Source: Candidimonas nitroreducens
GTDB lineage: Bacteria > Pseudomonadota > Gammaproteobacteria > Burkholderiales > Burkholderiaceae_B
NCBI RefSeq assembly: GCF_002209565.1
Contig: NZ_NJIH01000008.1
Location: forward strand, 124,001 to 188,000
DNA: 64,000 nt
Reading direction: 5' to 3'
The notes under the pieces are model-generated. The model was given only the letters and a program-made list of their open reading frames with translations, was not told the origin of the DNA and ran no database searches. Positions 33,434 through 42,246 of this stretch are shown here, one piece after another (within the stretch, counting starts at the first letter, position 1; every line of letters starts with the position of its first letter). A program made the position numbers and the translations under genes.

Positions 33434-36352
33434 TCATTGGCAGGCTTCGCATTCTTCGAAGCCTTCGTCGCCCGGGCGCAAGGTGCACACCGTGCCGACG
33501 ATCTCGGCCTCGGGCAGCGCGGCAGCCTGGGCCGCTGCGGCGGCGGACTGGCCGGAACCCGACGACACGGCGTTCAGCTCGCCGCCGCGGCCGGTGGATT
33601 TTTCGGCGTTGGTGGCGCTGTTGGAACGCAGGTAGTAGGTGGTCTTCAGGCCGCGCACCCAGGCGAGCTTGTAGGTTTCGTCGAGCTTCTTGCCGGACAC
33701 GCCGGTCATGAAGATGTTCAGCGATTGCGACTGGTCGATCCATTTCTGGCGGCGCGCGCCGCATTCGATGACCCAGCGCGGGTGGATCTCGAAGGCGGTG
33801 GCATAGAGCTCGCGCAGGTCGTCGGGCACGCGGTCGATGCGCGCCAGGCTGCCGTCGAAGTACTTCAGGTCGGCGACCATGACTTCGTCCCACAGGTTGC
33901 GCTCTTTCAGGTCGCGCACCAGATAGTCGTTGACCACCGTGAATTCGCCCGACAGGTTCGACTTGACGTACAAGTTGCGGTAGTTGGGTTCGATGCACGG
34001 CGAGACGCCGATGATGTTGGCGATGGTGGCTGTGGGCGCGATGGCGATGCAGTTGGAGTTGCGCATGCCGTGCTGGTGGATGTGGCTGCGCAGGCTGTCC
34101 CAGTCGAGCGTGCTGCTGTCGTCGATTTCGACGTGGCCGCCGCGTTCTTCACGCAGCAGGGCCAGGGTGTCTTGCGGCAGGATGCCGCGATCCCACAGCG
34201 AGCCCTTGAAGCTGGAGTACGAGCCGCGCTCGGCCGCCAGCTTGCTGGAGGCCCAGTAGGCGTAGTAGCACACGGCTTCGCTGGAGCGGTCGGAGAATTC
34301 CACCGCGGCGTCGGAAGCGAAGGGCACGCGCATTTTGTGCAGGCAGTCCTGGAAGCCCATGATGCCCAGGCCGACGGGGCGGTGGCGGGCGTTGGAATTG
34401 CGCGCCTTGGGTACGGCGTAATAGTTGATGTCGATGACGTTGTCCAGCATGCGCATGGCGATGTCGATGGTGCGCTGGAGCTTGTCGTGGTCGAGCTCGT
34501 AGCCGCCGGCGTCGTTCTGGCGCAGGTGGGCCGTCAGGTTGACCGAACCCAGGTTGCAGACCGCGATTTCGGTGTCGCTGGTGTTGAGCGTGATTTCCGT
34601 GCACAGGTTCGAGCCGTGCACCACGCCCACGTGCTGCTGCGGCGAGCGGATGTTGCAAGGGTCTTTGAAGGTGAGCCAGGGGTGGCCGGTTTCGAACAGC
34701 ATCGACAGCATCTTGCGCCACAGCGAGACGGCGGGAACTTTCTTGTACAGCTTCAGTTCGCCGCGCGCGATCTTGTCTTCATAGCCGAGGTAGGCTTGTT
34801 CGAAGGCGCGGCCGTACTTGTCGTGCAGGTCGGGGGCGTCGGACGGCGACAGCAGCGTCCATTCGCCATTTTCCATGACCCGCTTCATGAACAGGTCGGG
34901 GATCCAGTTGGCGGTGTTCATGTCGTGCGTGCGGCGCCGCTCGTCGCCGGTGTTCTTGCGCAGCTCGAGGAATTCTTCGATGTCGAGGTGCCAGGTTTCC
35001 AGGTAGGCGCAGACGGCGCCCTTGCGCTTGCCGCCCTGGTTGACTGCGACGGCCGTGTCGTTGACCACTTTCAGGAAGGGCACGACGCCCTGGCTTTCGC
35101 CGTTGGTGCCCTTGATGTGGCTGCGTAGCGCCCGCACCGGCGTCCAGTCGTTGCCCAGGCCGCCGGCGTATTTGGCCAGCAGGGCGTTTTCCTTGATGGC
35201 GTCGTAGATGCCTTCCAGGTCGTCGGAGACCGTGGTCAGGTAGCACGACGACAGCTGCGAGTGCACGGTGCCGGAATTGAACAGCGTCGGCGTCGAGCTC
35301 ATGAAGTCGAAGGACGACAGGATTTCGTAGAACTCGATGGCGCGCGCTTCGCGGTCGATTTCGTTGAGCGCCAGGCCCATGGCCACGCGCATGAAGAACA
35401 CCTGGGGAAGTTCGATGCGGCGCCCGTGCACGTGCAGGAAGTAGCGGTCGTACAGGGTTTGCAGGCCCAGGTAGTTGAACTGGTGGTCGCGCTCGGCCTT
35501 CAGGGCCTGGCTCAGGCGCGGCAGGTCGTATTGGCGCAGCTTGGGGTCGAGCAGTTCGTTCTCGATGCCGATCTTGATGAAGCGCGGGAAGTATTCGGCG
35601 TAGCGCGTGGCCATGTCGGACTGCGAGACTTCTTCGCCCAGCACTTCTTTGCGGATGGTGTGCAGCAGCAGGCCGGCCGTGACCTGGCTGTAGGCGGGTT
35701 CTTTCTCGACCAGGGCGCGGGCCGACAGGATGGCCGACTTGAAGACTTCGTCGACGGGAATGCCGTCGTACAGGTTCTTGACCGTTTCTTTGAGGATGGC
35801 GTCGGTGTCGACTAGGTGCGACAGATTGCTGCCGGCCTCGTCGATGATGTTGCGCAGATGGGCCAGATCCAGCGGCCGGGTGGTGCCGTTGTCGGTGACG
35901 TTCAGCGTGCTTTGCTGCGCCGGGGCCTGGGCCTGGCCGCTGCGGGCGCGTTCTTGCGAGCGCTTTTCACGGTACAGCACGTAGGCGCGGGCCACGTCGT
36001 GCTCGCCGGAGCGCATCAGGGCCAGCTCGACCTGATCCTGGATTTCTTCTATGTGGAAGGTGCCGCCGCTGGGACGGTTGCGCACCAGCGCGCCGACCGC
36101 CTGGGCGGTGAGCTTTTCGACCAGTTCGCGAACCCGCGCCGAAGCGGCGCCCTGGCCACCGTTGACCGCCAGAAAGGCCTTGGTCATGGCTATGGCGATT
36201 TTGCCGGGTTCGAACCCCACCACGGCGCCGTTGCGCCGGATGATGTGGAAGTTGTGCCATTGCCCCACGTTGGCGGTGCCCTGGTCGGCCGGGGCGGGTA
36301 CGGGGGAAGGCGCAGCTTCGGGCCGTGATTCGGCAATTTGAGTGGTCTGCAT
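33434..36352 (-). CDS. nrdA: ribonucleoside-diphosphate reductase class Ia, alpha subunit
   Basis: 972 residues. An ATP-cone (about 33-125: FHIIRRNGAVVGFEPGKIAIAMTKAF) gives allosteric activity control by ATP/dATP. The barrel has SSCYL (active-site Cys), SNLCTEI and IAVCNLGSVNL, and the C-terminal thiol pair CEAC feeds electrons from thioredoxin or glutaredoxin. It reduces NDPs to dNDPs with NrdB. It is first in the nrdAB operon, and two NrdR boxes lie upstream. Confidence 0.97.
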   Translation of the reverse strand: MQTTQIAESRPEAAPSPVPAPADQGTANVGQWHNFHIIRRNGAVVGFEPGKIAIAMTKAFLAVNGGQGAASARVRELVEKLTAQAVGALVRNRPSGGTFHIEEIQDQVELALMRSGEHDVARAYVLYREKRSQERARSGQAQAPAQQSTLNVTDNGTTRPLDLAHLRNIIDEAGSNLSHLVDTDAILKETVKNLYDGIPVDEVFKSAILSARALVEKEPAYSQVTAGLLLHTIRKEVLGEEVSQSDMATRYAEYFPRFIKIGIENELLDPKLRQYDLPRLSQALKAERDHQFNYLGLQTLYDRYFLHVHGRRIELPQVFFMRVAMGLALNEIDREARAIEFYEILSSFDFMSSTPTLFNSGTVHSQLSSCYLTTVSDDLEGIYDAIKENALLAKYAGGLGNDWTPVRALRSHIKGTNGESQGVVPFLKVVNDTAVAVNQGGKRKGAVCAYLETWHLDIEEFLELRKNTGDERRRTHDMNTANWIPDLFMKRVMENGEWTLLSPSDAPDLHDKYGRAFEQAYLGYEDKIARGELKLYKKVPAVSLWRKMLSMLFETGHPWLTFKDPCNIRSPQQHVGVVHGSNLCTEITLNTSDTEIAVCNLGSVNLTAHLRQNDAGGYELDHDKLQRTIDIAMRMLDNVIDINYYAVPKARNSNARHRPVGLGIMGFQDCLHKMRVPFASDAAVEFSDRSSEAVCYYAYWASSKLAAERGSYSSFKGSLWDRGILPQDTLALLREERGGHVEIDDSSTLDWDSLRSHIHQHGMRNSNCIAIAPTATIANIIGVSPCIEPNYRNLYVKSNLSGEFTVVNDYLVRDLKERNLWDEVMVADLKYFDGSLARIDRVPDDLRELYATAFEIHPRWVIECGARRQKWIDQSQSLNIFMTGVSGKKLDETYKLAWVRGLKTTYYLRSNSATNAEKSTGRGGELNAVSSGSGQSAAAAAQAAALPEAEIVGTVCTLRPGDEGFEECEACQ

Positions 36353-36480
36353 GGATGCTCCTGAGATGATGCAGCAGCCCGCCGCGCAGGGCGGGCCCAG
36401 AAGGGGTTCTTGGTGTGGGCGGCGGATGAAAAAGACCGCTATCCGGTACTTCAGAAAGTGGATTAAGTCTTACGATGAAA

Positions 36481-36527
36481 CCACTATATATAGTGGTGTT
36501 TTGATCTTCTAACACTAATTGTAGTGG
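36481..36527 (-). promoter_or_regulatory. double NrdR box upstream of nrdAB
   Basis: CCACTATATATAGTGG (36481-36496) is a perfect palindrome and ACACTAATTGTAGTGG (36512-36527) a close copy. Their centres are 31 bp apart, three helical turns, the classic NrdR tandem arrangement. The first box contains TATATA, a probable -10 box, so bound NrdR would block the promoter when dATP is high. Confidence 0.88.
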
Positions 36528-36928
36528 CGTCCGCGCGCGTAGGCAAGCGCAAAAAACACTTGATTTTTACCGATTTCGGGAGACGGAAACCCCGGGTGCG
36601 CAGGCCTTGCCGCGCCAAGGCCCGTACTGTCTGGCTTGCACCGTTTCCGGCGCGGATCCGGATGCGTGCGCGTGGCTGATGCAAAAATTTGTTAACGCTG
36701 GTTTCAGAGCCTGCCGGCCCGGGGCGCGTCCGCCCTGTGTCGCCATAGGGGTCTGGCCGCGGCGCTGGTTCCGGCCGGAGCCAGCGCCTTTCTTCTAATT
36801 ATTGATCGCCTGGGCTATGGGCTATTGACTGCCCCGGCAGATGGCCCCGGCTATTCGGCTATTGAGTGCACGGTCGGGCCGCCCCGGCGGGCGGCCCTGC
36901 AGGTTGGCCCCGCGGATGGCTCTACGCC
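36528..36928. other. intergenic region between nrdA promoter and Bug gene
   Basis: No gene was found. A perfect hairpin GGGCCGCCC/GGGCGGCCC (36876-36897, loop CGGC) lies about 30 bp beyond the Bug stop codon. It has no T-tract but may end or protect that transcript. Confidence 0.45.
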
Positions 36929-37906
36929 TTATTGCGCAGGGATCTGGGCGGTCTTGACCCAGCCCTTCCAGCGCTGCACGTCCGCCTTCACGAAGGCCTG
37001 GAAGGGCGCCACGTCCATGCTTTCGGGCTGCAGCCCCAGCTTGGCGTATTTCTCGCGGGTGGCGGGGTCGGCGATGGCCTGCTTCATGTATTGGTTCATC
37101 TTCGCCACGATGTCCGCGGGTGTGCCCTTGGGCGCCGACAGCCCCAGCCATCCTTCGACGACGAAGCCCGGATAGGCACTGTTGGTGGTGGCCACGCCCG
37201 GCCAGGCCGGGTTGGGCTTGGCGCCGGTGACGGCAATGGGCTTGAGGTTGCCGCCCTGGATCTGCCCCATGGCGGTCAGGTAGTCGACAAAGGCGAACTG
37301 GATCAGGCCGCCGCGCAGGTCGGTGAGTATTTGCGTGATGTTCTTGTAGGCGGCGCCTTCGATGCGGATGTGGGCATAGTGCTTGAGCAGTTCCGGCGGC
37401 ACGCGCGAGGACGAGCTGTAGTAGCCGAAGAAAACCTTGCCCGGCTTGCTGCGGGCTGTGTCGACCAGCTGCGCCAGCGTGCCGATGGGGTTGGAGGGCG
37501 CGACCACGGCGACGGTGCCGAACTTGCCCAGCATGCCCACGTCGACGAAGTCCTGCGCGGCGTTGTAGGGCAGTTTCTTGTACAGGAACTGGTTGGCCGA
37601 CTGGGTCGAGTTGGTCGACAGCAGGAAGGTATAGCCGTCGGCCGCCGCCTGCTTGACCGCGGTGGTGCCGATGATGCCGCCGGCCCCGGGTTTGTCCTCG
37701 ACCACCACATTGGCGCCGTATTTCGCGGTCAGGAAGTGCGCCAGCGTGCGGGCCGACAGGTCGGCGGCGCCGCCCGGCGCCGAAGGCACGACGATGGTGA
37801 TGGCCTTGGACGGCCAAGTGGCTGCGGCGGATCCGGCCGCGGGCAGGCACAGGCCTGCGGCGGCCAGTACGGCGGCGGCATGGCGGGCGAGGAATGTGAT
37901 TTGCAT
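36929..37906 (-). CDS. Bug/TctC-family periplasmic solute-binding protein
   Basis: 325 residues; signal peptide to about residue 29 (LPAAGSAAA), then VVPSAPGGAADLSARTLAHFL, VVVEDKPGAGGIIG, ADGYTFLLS, LRGGLIQFAFVDYL and YPGFVVEGWLGLSAPKGTP. An AAGGAG lies before the start. The pocket loop normally VPYKG reads AAYKNITQILTDLRGG here, so the ligand set may differ. It is the second gene after an alpha/beta hydrolase, divergent from a LysR regulator. Confidence 0.92.
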   Translation of the reverse strand: MQITFLARHAAAVLAAAGLCLPAAGSAAATWPSKAITIVVPSAPGGAADLSARTLAHFLTAKYGANVVVEDKPGAGGIIGTTAVKQAAADGYTFLLSTNSTQSANQFLYKKLPYNAAQDFVDVGMLGKFGTVAVVAPSNPIGTLAQLVDTARSKPGKVFFGYYSSSSRVPPELLKHYAHIRIEGAAYKNITQILTDLRGGLIQFAFVDYLTAMGQIQGGNLKPIAVTGAKPNPAWPGVATTNSAYPGFVVEGWLGLSAPKGTPADIVAKMNQYMKQAIADPATREKYAKLGLQPESMDVAPFQAFVKADVQRWKGWVKTAQIPAQ

Positions 37907-37990
37907 GTCTACTCCTTGGGGCGCGGGATGAGTCCGCGTATTGGTCTATGAATACAGATTGGTCGGGCGTATGAAACTTGCTGCGGGAAG

Positions 37991-38881
37991 TCAGTATGGG
38001 CGCTCGGCCGCCAGTACCAGCTTGCGATACCACTCGAGTATTTCTGCGGCGCTTGCGGCCCAGTTGTCCGAGTACATCATGCAGTGCGGCTGGCCTTGCA
38101 GCACGGCGTGCTGCAGGCCGAGGAAGCCCGCGAGGGCGCGATCCTGGCCTGTGGGATGCCGGTCGGAGGTGTCCAGCTGCGCTTCGAGGCAGACGCCGGG
38201 GCAGCGCCATGCCGCGGGATCCACGGGCACCCGCAACAGGTAGCGGTCGTTCAGGATCGCCGGGCTTTCGGGCGTGAGCCGCTCGGCGATGGGCGTGACG
38301 TCGCGCTCGTCTTGCACGGCCAGGAATCGCTCGCGGATCTCTGCCGCTTGCGGTGGCGCCTTCAGGCGGCTTTCCGGCACCGCCGGCAGCGCGTGGGCGC
38401 CAGGCAGGTTGCCCGGCGGCGAAGGCGCCAGAAGAATCACGGCGTGCGCGGCGCCGCGGCTGGCGGCCAGCATGACCGGCAGGGCGCCCATGCTGTGTCC
38501 TACCAGCACCACGGGGCGGGCGAGCGCGCGGCAGGCCTGCTGCAGGTGCTGGCCCAAGGTTGCGATGTCCAGGCCCGGCGTGGTGTTTCCTTGCGCCAGG
38601 CTGCCGTGTCCCGGCAGATCTATGGCGAAACAAGAGACGCCGCGGCGGGCGTAGAAGTCCAGGTAATTGCTGTAGCACCAGGCGCCGTGGTAGGCGCCGG
38701 CCACGAACAGCAGCGCCGGCGCCGGGGCCGCGGCGTCGTGCCCGACAAACAGGCGGCAGCCCGCCGCGTCCCTGTGCGGCAGCCGGTCGATGAGGCTGAA
38801 GTCGTAGCGCGGCTGCAACGGCTGGCGGCTGGACGAACGGGGCCGGGGCGGGGTGGCGGTGCAAACATTCATGTCTGGCAT
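37991..38881 (-). CDS. alpha/beta hydrolase
   Basis: 296 residues. LLFVAGAYHGAWCYSNYLDFYARRG carries the oxyanion region, DLPGHG is the strand-4 turn, GHSMGALPVML holds the nucleophile Ser, and His is probably in QGQPHCMMY. The protein looks like an esterase or lactonase of the general fold; no specific family is recognised. It precedes a Bug receptor gene by 84 bp and is divergent from the LysR gene. MPDMNV and MNVCTA are both possible starts. Confidence 0.8.
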   Translation of the reverse strand: MPDMNVCTATPPRPRSSSRQPLQPRYDFSLIDRLPHRDAAGCRLFVGHDAAAPAPALLFVAGAYHGAWCYSNYLDFYARRGVSCFAIDLPGHGSLAQGNTTPGLDIATLGQHLQQACRALARPVVLVGHSMGALPVMLAASRGAAHAVILLAPSPPGNLPGAHALPAVPESRLKAPPQAAEIRERFLAVQDERDVTPIAERLTPESPAILNDRYLLRVPVDPAAWRCPGVCLEAQLDTSDRHPTGQDRALAGFLGLQHAVLQGQPHCMMYSDNWAASAAEILEWYRKLVLAAERPY

Positions 38882-38957
38882 CTTAGGGCCCAGTTCTAAA
38901 TAAGAAAAATCAATTTAATATATTTATAGATAAGTTTTCCAAATCATAAGGGGCGGC

Positions 38958-39842
38958 GTGACATTCTCCATCAATCAATACCGCTATTTCATCTGGGTCG
39001 CCGAAAGCGGCAGTTTCCGCGCCGCCGCCGTGCGCGCCTGCCGTTCCCAGCCCGCGGTGTCGCTGGCCATCAAGGACATGGAAGAGCGCCTCGGCCAGCC
39101 CTTGTTCGAACGCGGCACGCCGGTGGTGCCGACCCCGTTCGGACAGTCGTGCCTGGAAGTGGCGCGGCGCCTGGTCGAGCACGCCGATTCCGTGGCCACT
39201 ACGCTGGCCAGCCTGGCACGCAGCAAGGGGGGCTTTCTGGGCATCGCCAGTGTGTCGACCTTTGCCACGCACTGGATGCCGCAACTGGTGCAGATGTATC
39301 GGCAGAGCTATCCCGAAATCATGCTCAACGTCTACGACGACAATTCCGAAGGCGTGGAGCGCATGATCCTGCGCGGCCAGGTGGAGCTGGGCGTGTGCAG
39401 CGTGGTCAGCAATGACCCGCGCCTGCACTTCACGCCGCTGTTCGAGGACGAGTTCGGCCTGGTGTGCCATCGCAGCCACCCGCTGGCGCACCGGCCGTGG
39501 CTCAGCTGGCACGAAATCGCGGATCTGCCGCACATAGGCACCGTGGCGCATCGCCAGCTGGAGTCGCACAAGGCCGCGGCGTTCCTGCTGGATCGGCCCT
39601 TTTATGTGTCGCACATGATGTCCTTGCTGGCGATGCTTTCGCGCAATATGGGTGTGACGGTGCTGGCCCGGCTCGGCGTGCCGCCGGATCGCGACGACCT
39701 GGCTTTCGTGCCGCTGCGGCGCCCCAGCATACGGCGCTGCCTGGGTGTCATGAAGGCGGCCGATTCGTCGCTGTCGCCGGCCGCGCGGCTCATGGAAGAG
39801 CTGTTGCTGAAGGAAGTGCTGGCGCCTGGGCCGCAGCCCTGA
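38958..39842 (+). CDS. LysR-family transcriptional regulator
   Basis: 294 residues from a GTG with AAGGGG five bases upstream. HTH: INQYRYFIWVAESGSFRAAAVRACRSQPAVSLAIKDMEERLGQPLFER. The effector domain starts at GFLGIASVSTFATHWMPQLVQ. The 76-bp AT-rich gap to the divergent hydrolase-Bug operon holds both promoters; this regulator most likely controls that operon. Confidence 0.9.
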   Translation: MTFSINQYRYFIWVAESGSFRAAAVRACRSQPAVSLAIKDMEERLGQPLFERGTPVVPTPFGQSCLEVARRLVEHADSVATTLASLARSKGGFLGIASVSTFATHWMPQLVQMYRQSYPEIMLNVYDDNSEGVERMILRGQVELGVCSVVSNDPRLHFTPLFEDEFGLVCHRSHPLAHRPWLSWHEIADLPHIGTVAHRQLESHKAAAFLLDRPFYVSHMMSLLAMLSRNMGVTVLARLGVPPDRDDLAFVPLRRPSIRRCLGVMKAADSSLSPAARLMEELLLKEVLAPGPQP

Positions 39843-39954
39843 AGGGGCATGGCGCGCATCGCGCCAGCTGGCTGTCCCGCGGCCTGCAAGCCTTGCGCGA
39901 GAGCCCGATGCCACCTGCCGCCGAAGCGGCTGCTGCCGCCCGCTGTTGTGCCTG

Positions 39955-40395
39955 TTACCAGTGCAGGTAGAACATAGCCTTGGCGAGGAACACGATGCCC
40001 ACCATGTGCAGGAACACGCTGTAGTGGATGCGCCGGAAGTGCCGCGAGCGCAGCCGGCCCTTGGCGCCCAGCGTGACGGCGGTGATGAAGTGGCCCAGCA
40101 CGCTCAGGGCCAGGACGATCTTTATCGTCAGCAGGGTGCCGAAGCTGCTGGCAAAGGGATGTGCCAGTACGTCGCGGTGCTGCCATGCCATGGCCACGCC
40201 GGCGCCGTACAGCACCAGCAGCACGAAGGGCATGAAACGCCGGGCACGCCGGCCTATGGCCGTTTCCACCTGCTTCATGGCCTCGGCGGGCACATGCTTG
40301 CGTATGCCTTCGAGCATCAGCACTTCGAAGAACACCGTGCCTACGAAGATGAATGCGGCAAACAGGTGCAGGGTGACCAGTATGGAATAACTCAT
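39955..40395 (-). CDS. CopD-like integral membrane protein
   Basis: 146 residues with four membrane helices. Histidines sit at helix ends (TLHLFAAFIFVGTVFFEVLML, RRIHYSVFLHMVGIVFLAKAMFYLHW). The shape fits the CopD/DUF2269-like group of small proteins, some of which bind haem or copper. No copper genes are nearby; the function is unknown. Confidence 0.65.
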   Translation of the reverse strand: MSYSILVTLHLFAAFIFVGTVFFEVLMLEGIRKHVPAEAMKQVETAIGRRARRFMPFVLLVLYGAGVAMAWQHRDVLAHPFASSFGTLLTIKIVLALSVLGHFITAVTLGAKGRLRSRHFRRIHYSVFLHMVGIVFLAKAMFYLHW

Positions 40396-40609
40396 GCTGC
40401 GCTCGTATGCATTTTGCTTACGTCCTTTTCTATTTCTCCGGTGCCGGCCCCGCGACCAGCGACCTGCGATCCGGCCCATCTTGGCACCCGCCGCTGCCCT
40501 TGTCATTGATGCAGATCAAGCGGCCGCCGCAACCCGCCGCGCCTGGCAGGCCCGGGCTTCTGCTACGATACCCGATACCCGCCGTGCTTGTTTCCGGAGT
40601 CCCCTGGCG

Positions 40610-41107
40610 ATGATTTCCGCAAGTAAAACCCGTATTGCCGTCCTGTGCGCCAGCGCATCGCTGGCATTGCTGGCGGGCTGTGCCACGCGGCATGCCGTGC
40701 AGCCGGCGCCGGCCAAAAAGGCCGAAACCGTCCAATGCCGCGCCGCGCCGCAAGGCGACGCGCTGGTCGGCAACTGGCTGAGCGTGGGCCGCCAGAAAGG
40801 CATCACCGGCCAGCTGCGCACCTTGATCGAGCTGCGGCCGGACGGCACCATGGCTTATGCCGAGCAGCTGCTGCGCGGCAAGCGCCCGCCGCAGGGCTTG
40901 GAAGAATCCGGCTGCTGGCATCGCGAAGGGCAGACCCTGGTGCTGCGCACCACGAAATCCAATGGCTCGGCCGTGGATCTGCACGATCCCATTTACGTCA
41001 ATCGCTATGCCATCGTGTCGCAGTCCGGCAAGGCTCTTGCACTGCGCGGCCGCGACGGCGAACTCAAGTCGCGGCGCATGCCGCCCGGCTACCGGCTGCC
41101 ATATTGA
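40610..41107 (+). CDS. predicted lipoprotein of unknown function
   Basis: 165 residues. The signal peptide ends in the lipobox LALLAGC, so the mature protein starts at a lipidated Cys. The rest (GDALVGNWLSVGRQKGITGQLR, TLIELRPDGTMAYAEQLLRG, ESGCWHREGQTLVLRT) looks like a small beta-rich domain of the lipocalin-like type seen in many hypothetical lipoproteins. No family name is recognised. It stands alone. Confidence 0.75.
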   Translation: MISASKTRIAVLCASASLALLAGCATRHAVQPAPAKKAETVQCRAAPQGDALVGNWLSVGRQKGITGQLRTLIELRPDGTMAYAEQLLRGKRPPQGLEESGCWHREGQTLVLRTTKSNGSAVDLHDPIYVNRYAIVSQSGKALALRGRDGELKSRRMPPGYRLPY

Positions 41108-41312
41108 ATCGAGGCGGTGATGTCGACGGCATCGATATAGATGGTGCGGCGGCTGCGGGTTGCGGATGCGCGCATGCGGACACTCATACTCATACGCGGG
41201 CGCGCGCATGCAGGCGTGCGCATGTGGCCGAATCCCCGCGGGCCGGCCTCGAATTCCATACTTTTTGCCGTGCCTGCCCGGAGCCATTCCCCGCGCCTTT
41301 CCTGTCTATCGC

Positions 41313-41331
41313 CTTAATGAGAATCATTTGC
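41313..41331 (+). promoter_or_regulatory. Fur box of the efe operon
   Basis: CTTAATGAGAATCATTTGC closely matches the Fur consensus (AATGAGAATCATT core). It lies about 80 bp before efeU in a gap of 300 bp that holds no gene, and suggests repression by iron. Confidence 0.82.
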
Positions 41332-41409
41332 CTTAATGTTCGCGCTGTGACATCATAAGCGCCTTGCGCGCTCTATGCATTTGATTCACTGCGGGATTAT
41401 ATCTACGGC

Positions 41410-42246
41410 ATGCTCGTTCCGTTTCTTATTATGCTTCGCGAAGGCATCGAAGCAGCCTTGATCGTGGGCATCGTGGCCGGCTATCTGAAGCAGACCGGAC
41501 GCGGCCAGTGGCTTGGTGTCGTTTGGCTCGGCATATTGCTGGCGGCCGGGCTGTCGCTGTTCGTCGGAGCCGCGCTGCAGTTCGCCAGCGCCGAATTCCC
41601 TCAGAAGCTGCAAGAGCTGTTCGAAGCCCTGGTCGGCTTTGTCGCCGTGTGCGTGCTGACTTCCATGGTGTTCTGGATGCGCAAGGCGGCCCGTTCGATC
41701 GCCTCCGAATTGCGAGCCTCGGTGGATGCCGCCCTGGCCCAGCCGGGGCACAAGGCCTATGGCCTGATCGCCATGATCTTTTTCGCGGTTGCCCGCGAGG
41801 GGCTGGAGTCGGTGTTCTTTCTGCTGGCCACGTTCCAGCAAAGCGAAGGCCTGGCCGCACCGCTCGGGGCGCTGCTTGGGCTGGTCTGCGCGGTAATCAT
41901 CGGCTACGGCATCTATGTCGGCGGCGTGCGGCTGAATTTGCGGCGCTTTTTCCGCTGGACCGGCGTGTTCATTCTGGTCGTGGCGGCGGGTATTCTGGCC
42001 AGCTCGATCCGTGCGCTGCATGAGGCTGGCCTCTGGAATCACTTCCAGAGCGTGGTGGTCGACCTGAGTGGCATCCTGCCCGTGGGCAGTGCCGTCGGCA
42101 CGCTCTTTTCGGGCATATTCGGCTACCAGGACACGCCTACCGTCAGCGAAGTGTGCGCCTACGGCGTATTCCTCGTCGTTACCTTGTATCTGTTCTTGCG
42201 TCCGGCACGGGTTCCCGCCGTGGCGGCGGAGTATTCGCGGTCATGA
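41410..42246 (+). CDS. efeU: ferrous iron permease EfeU (FTR1 family)
   Basis: 278 residues with about seven membrane helices. Both R-E-x-x-E iron motifs are present: LREGIEAAL (10-14) and AREGLESVFF near residue 125. It moves iron across the inner membrane after oxidation by its partners. The stop codon overlaps the efeO start as ATGA. It is first in an operon behind a Fur box. Confidence 0.95.
   Translation: MLVPFLIMLREGIEAALIVGIVAGYLKQTGRGQWLGVVWLGILLAAGLSLFVGAALQFASAEFPQKLQELFEALVGFVAVCVLTSMVFWMRKAARSIASELRASVDAALAQPGHKAYGLIAMIFFAVAREGLESVFFLLATFQQSEGLAAPLGALLGLVCAVIIGYGIYVGGVRLNLRRFFRWTGVFILVVAAGILASSIRALHEAGLWNHFQSVVVDLSGILPVGSAVGTLFSGIFGYQDTPTVSEVCAYGVFLVVTLYLFLRPARVPAVAAEYSRS

Noticed and set aside
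33437-35128. 563-codon plus-strand open frame
   Set aside because: Antisense shadow of nrdA.
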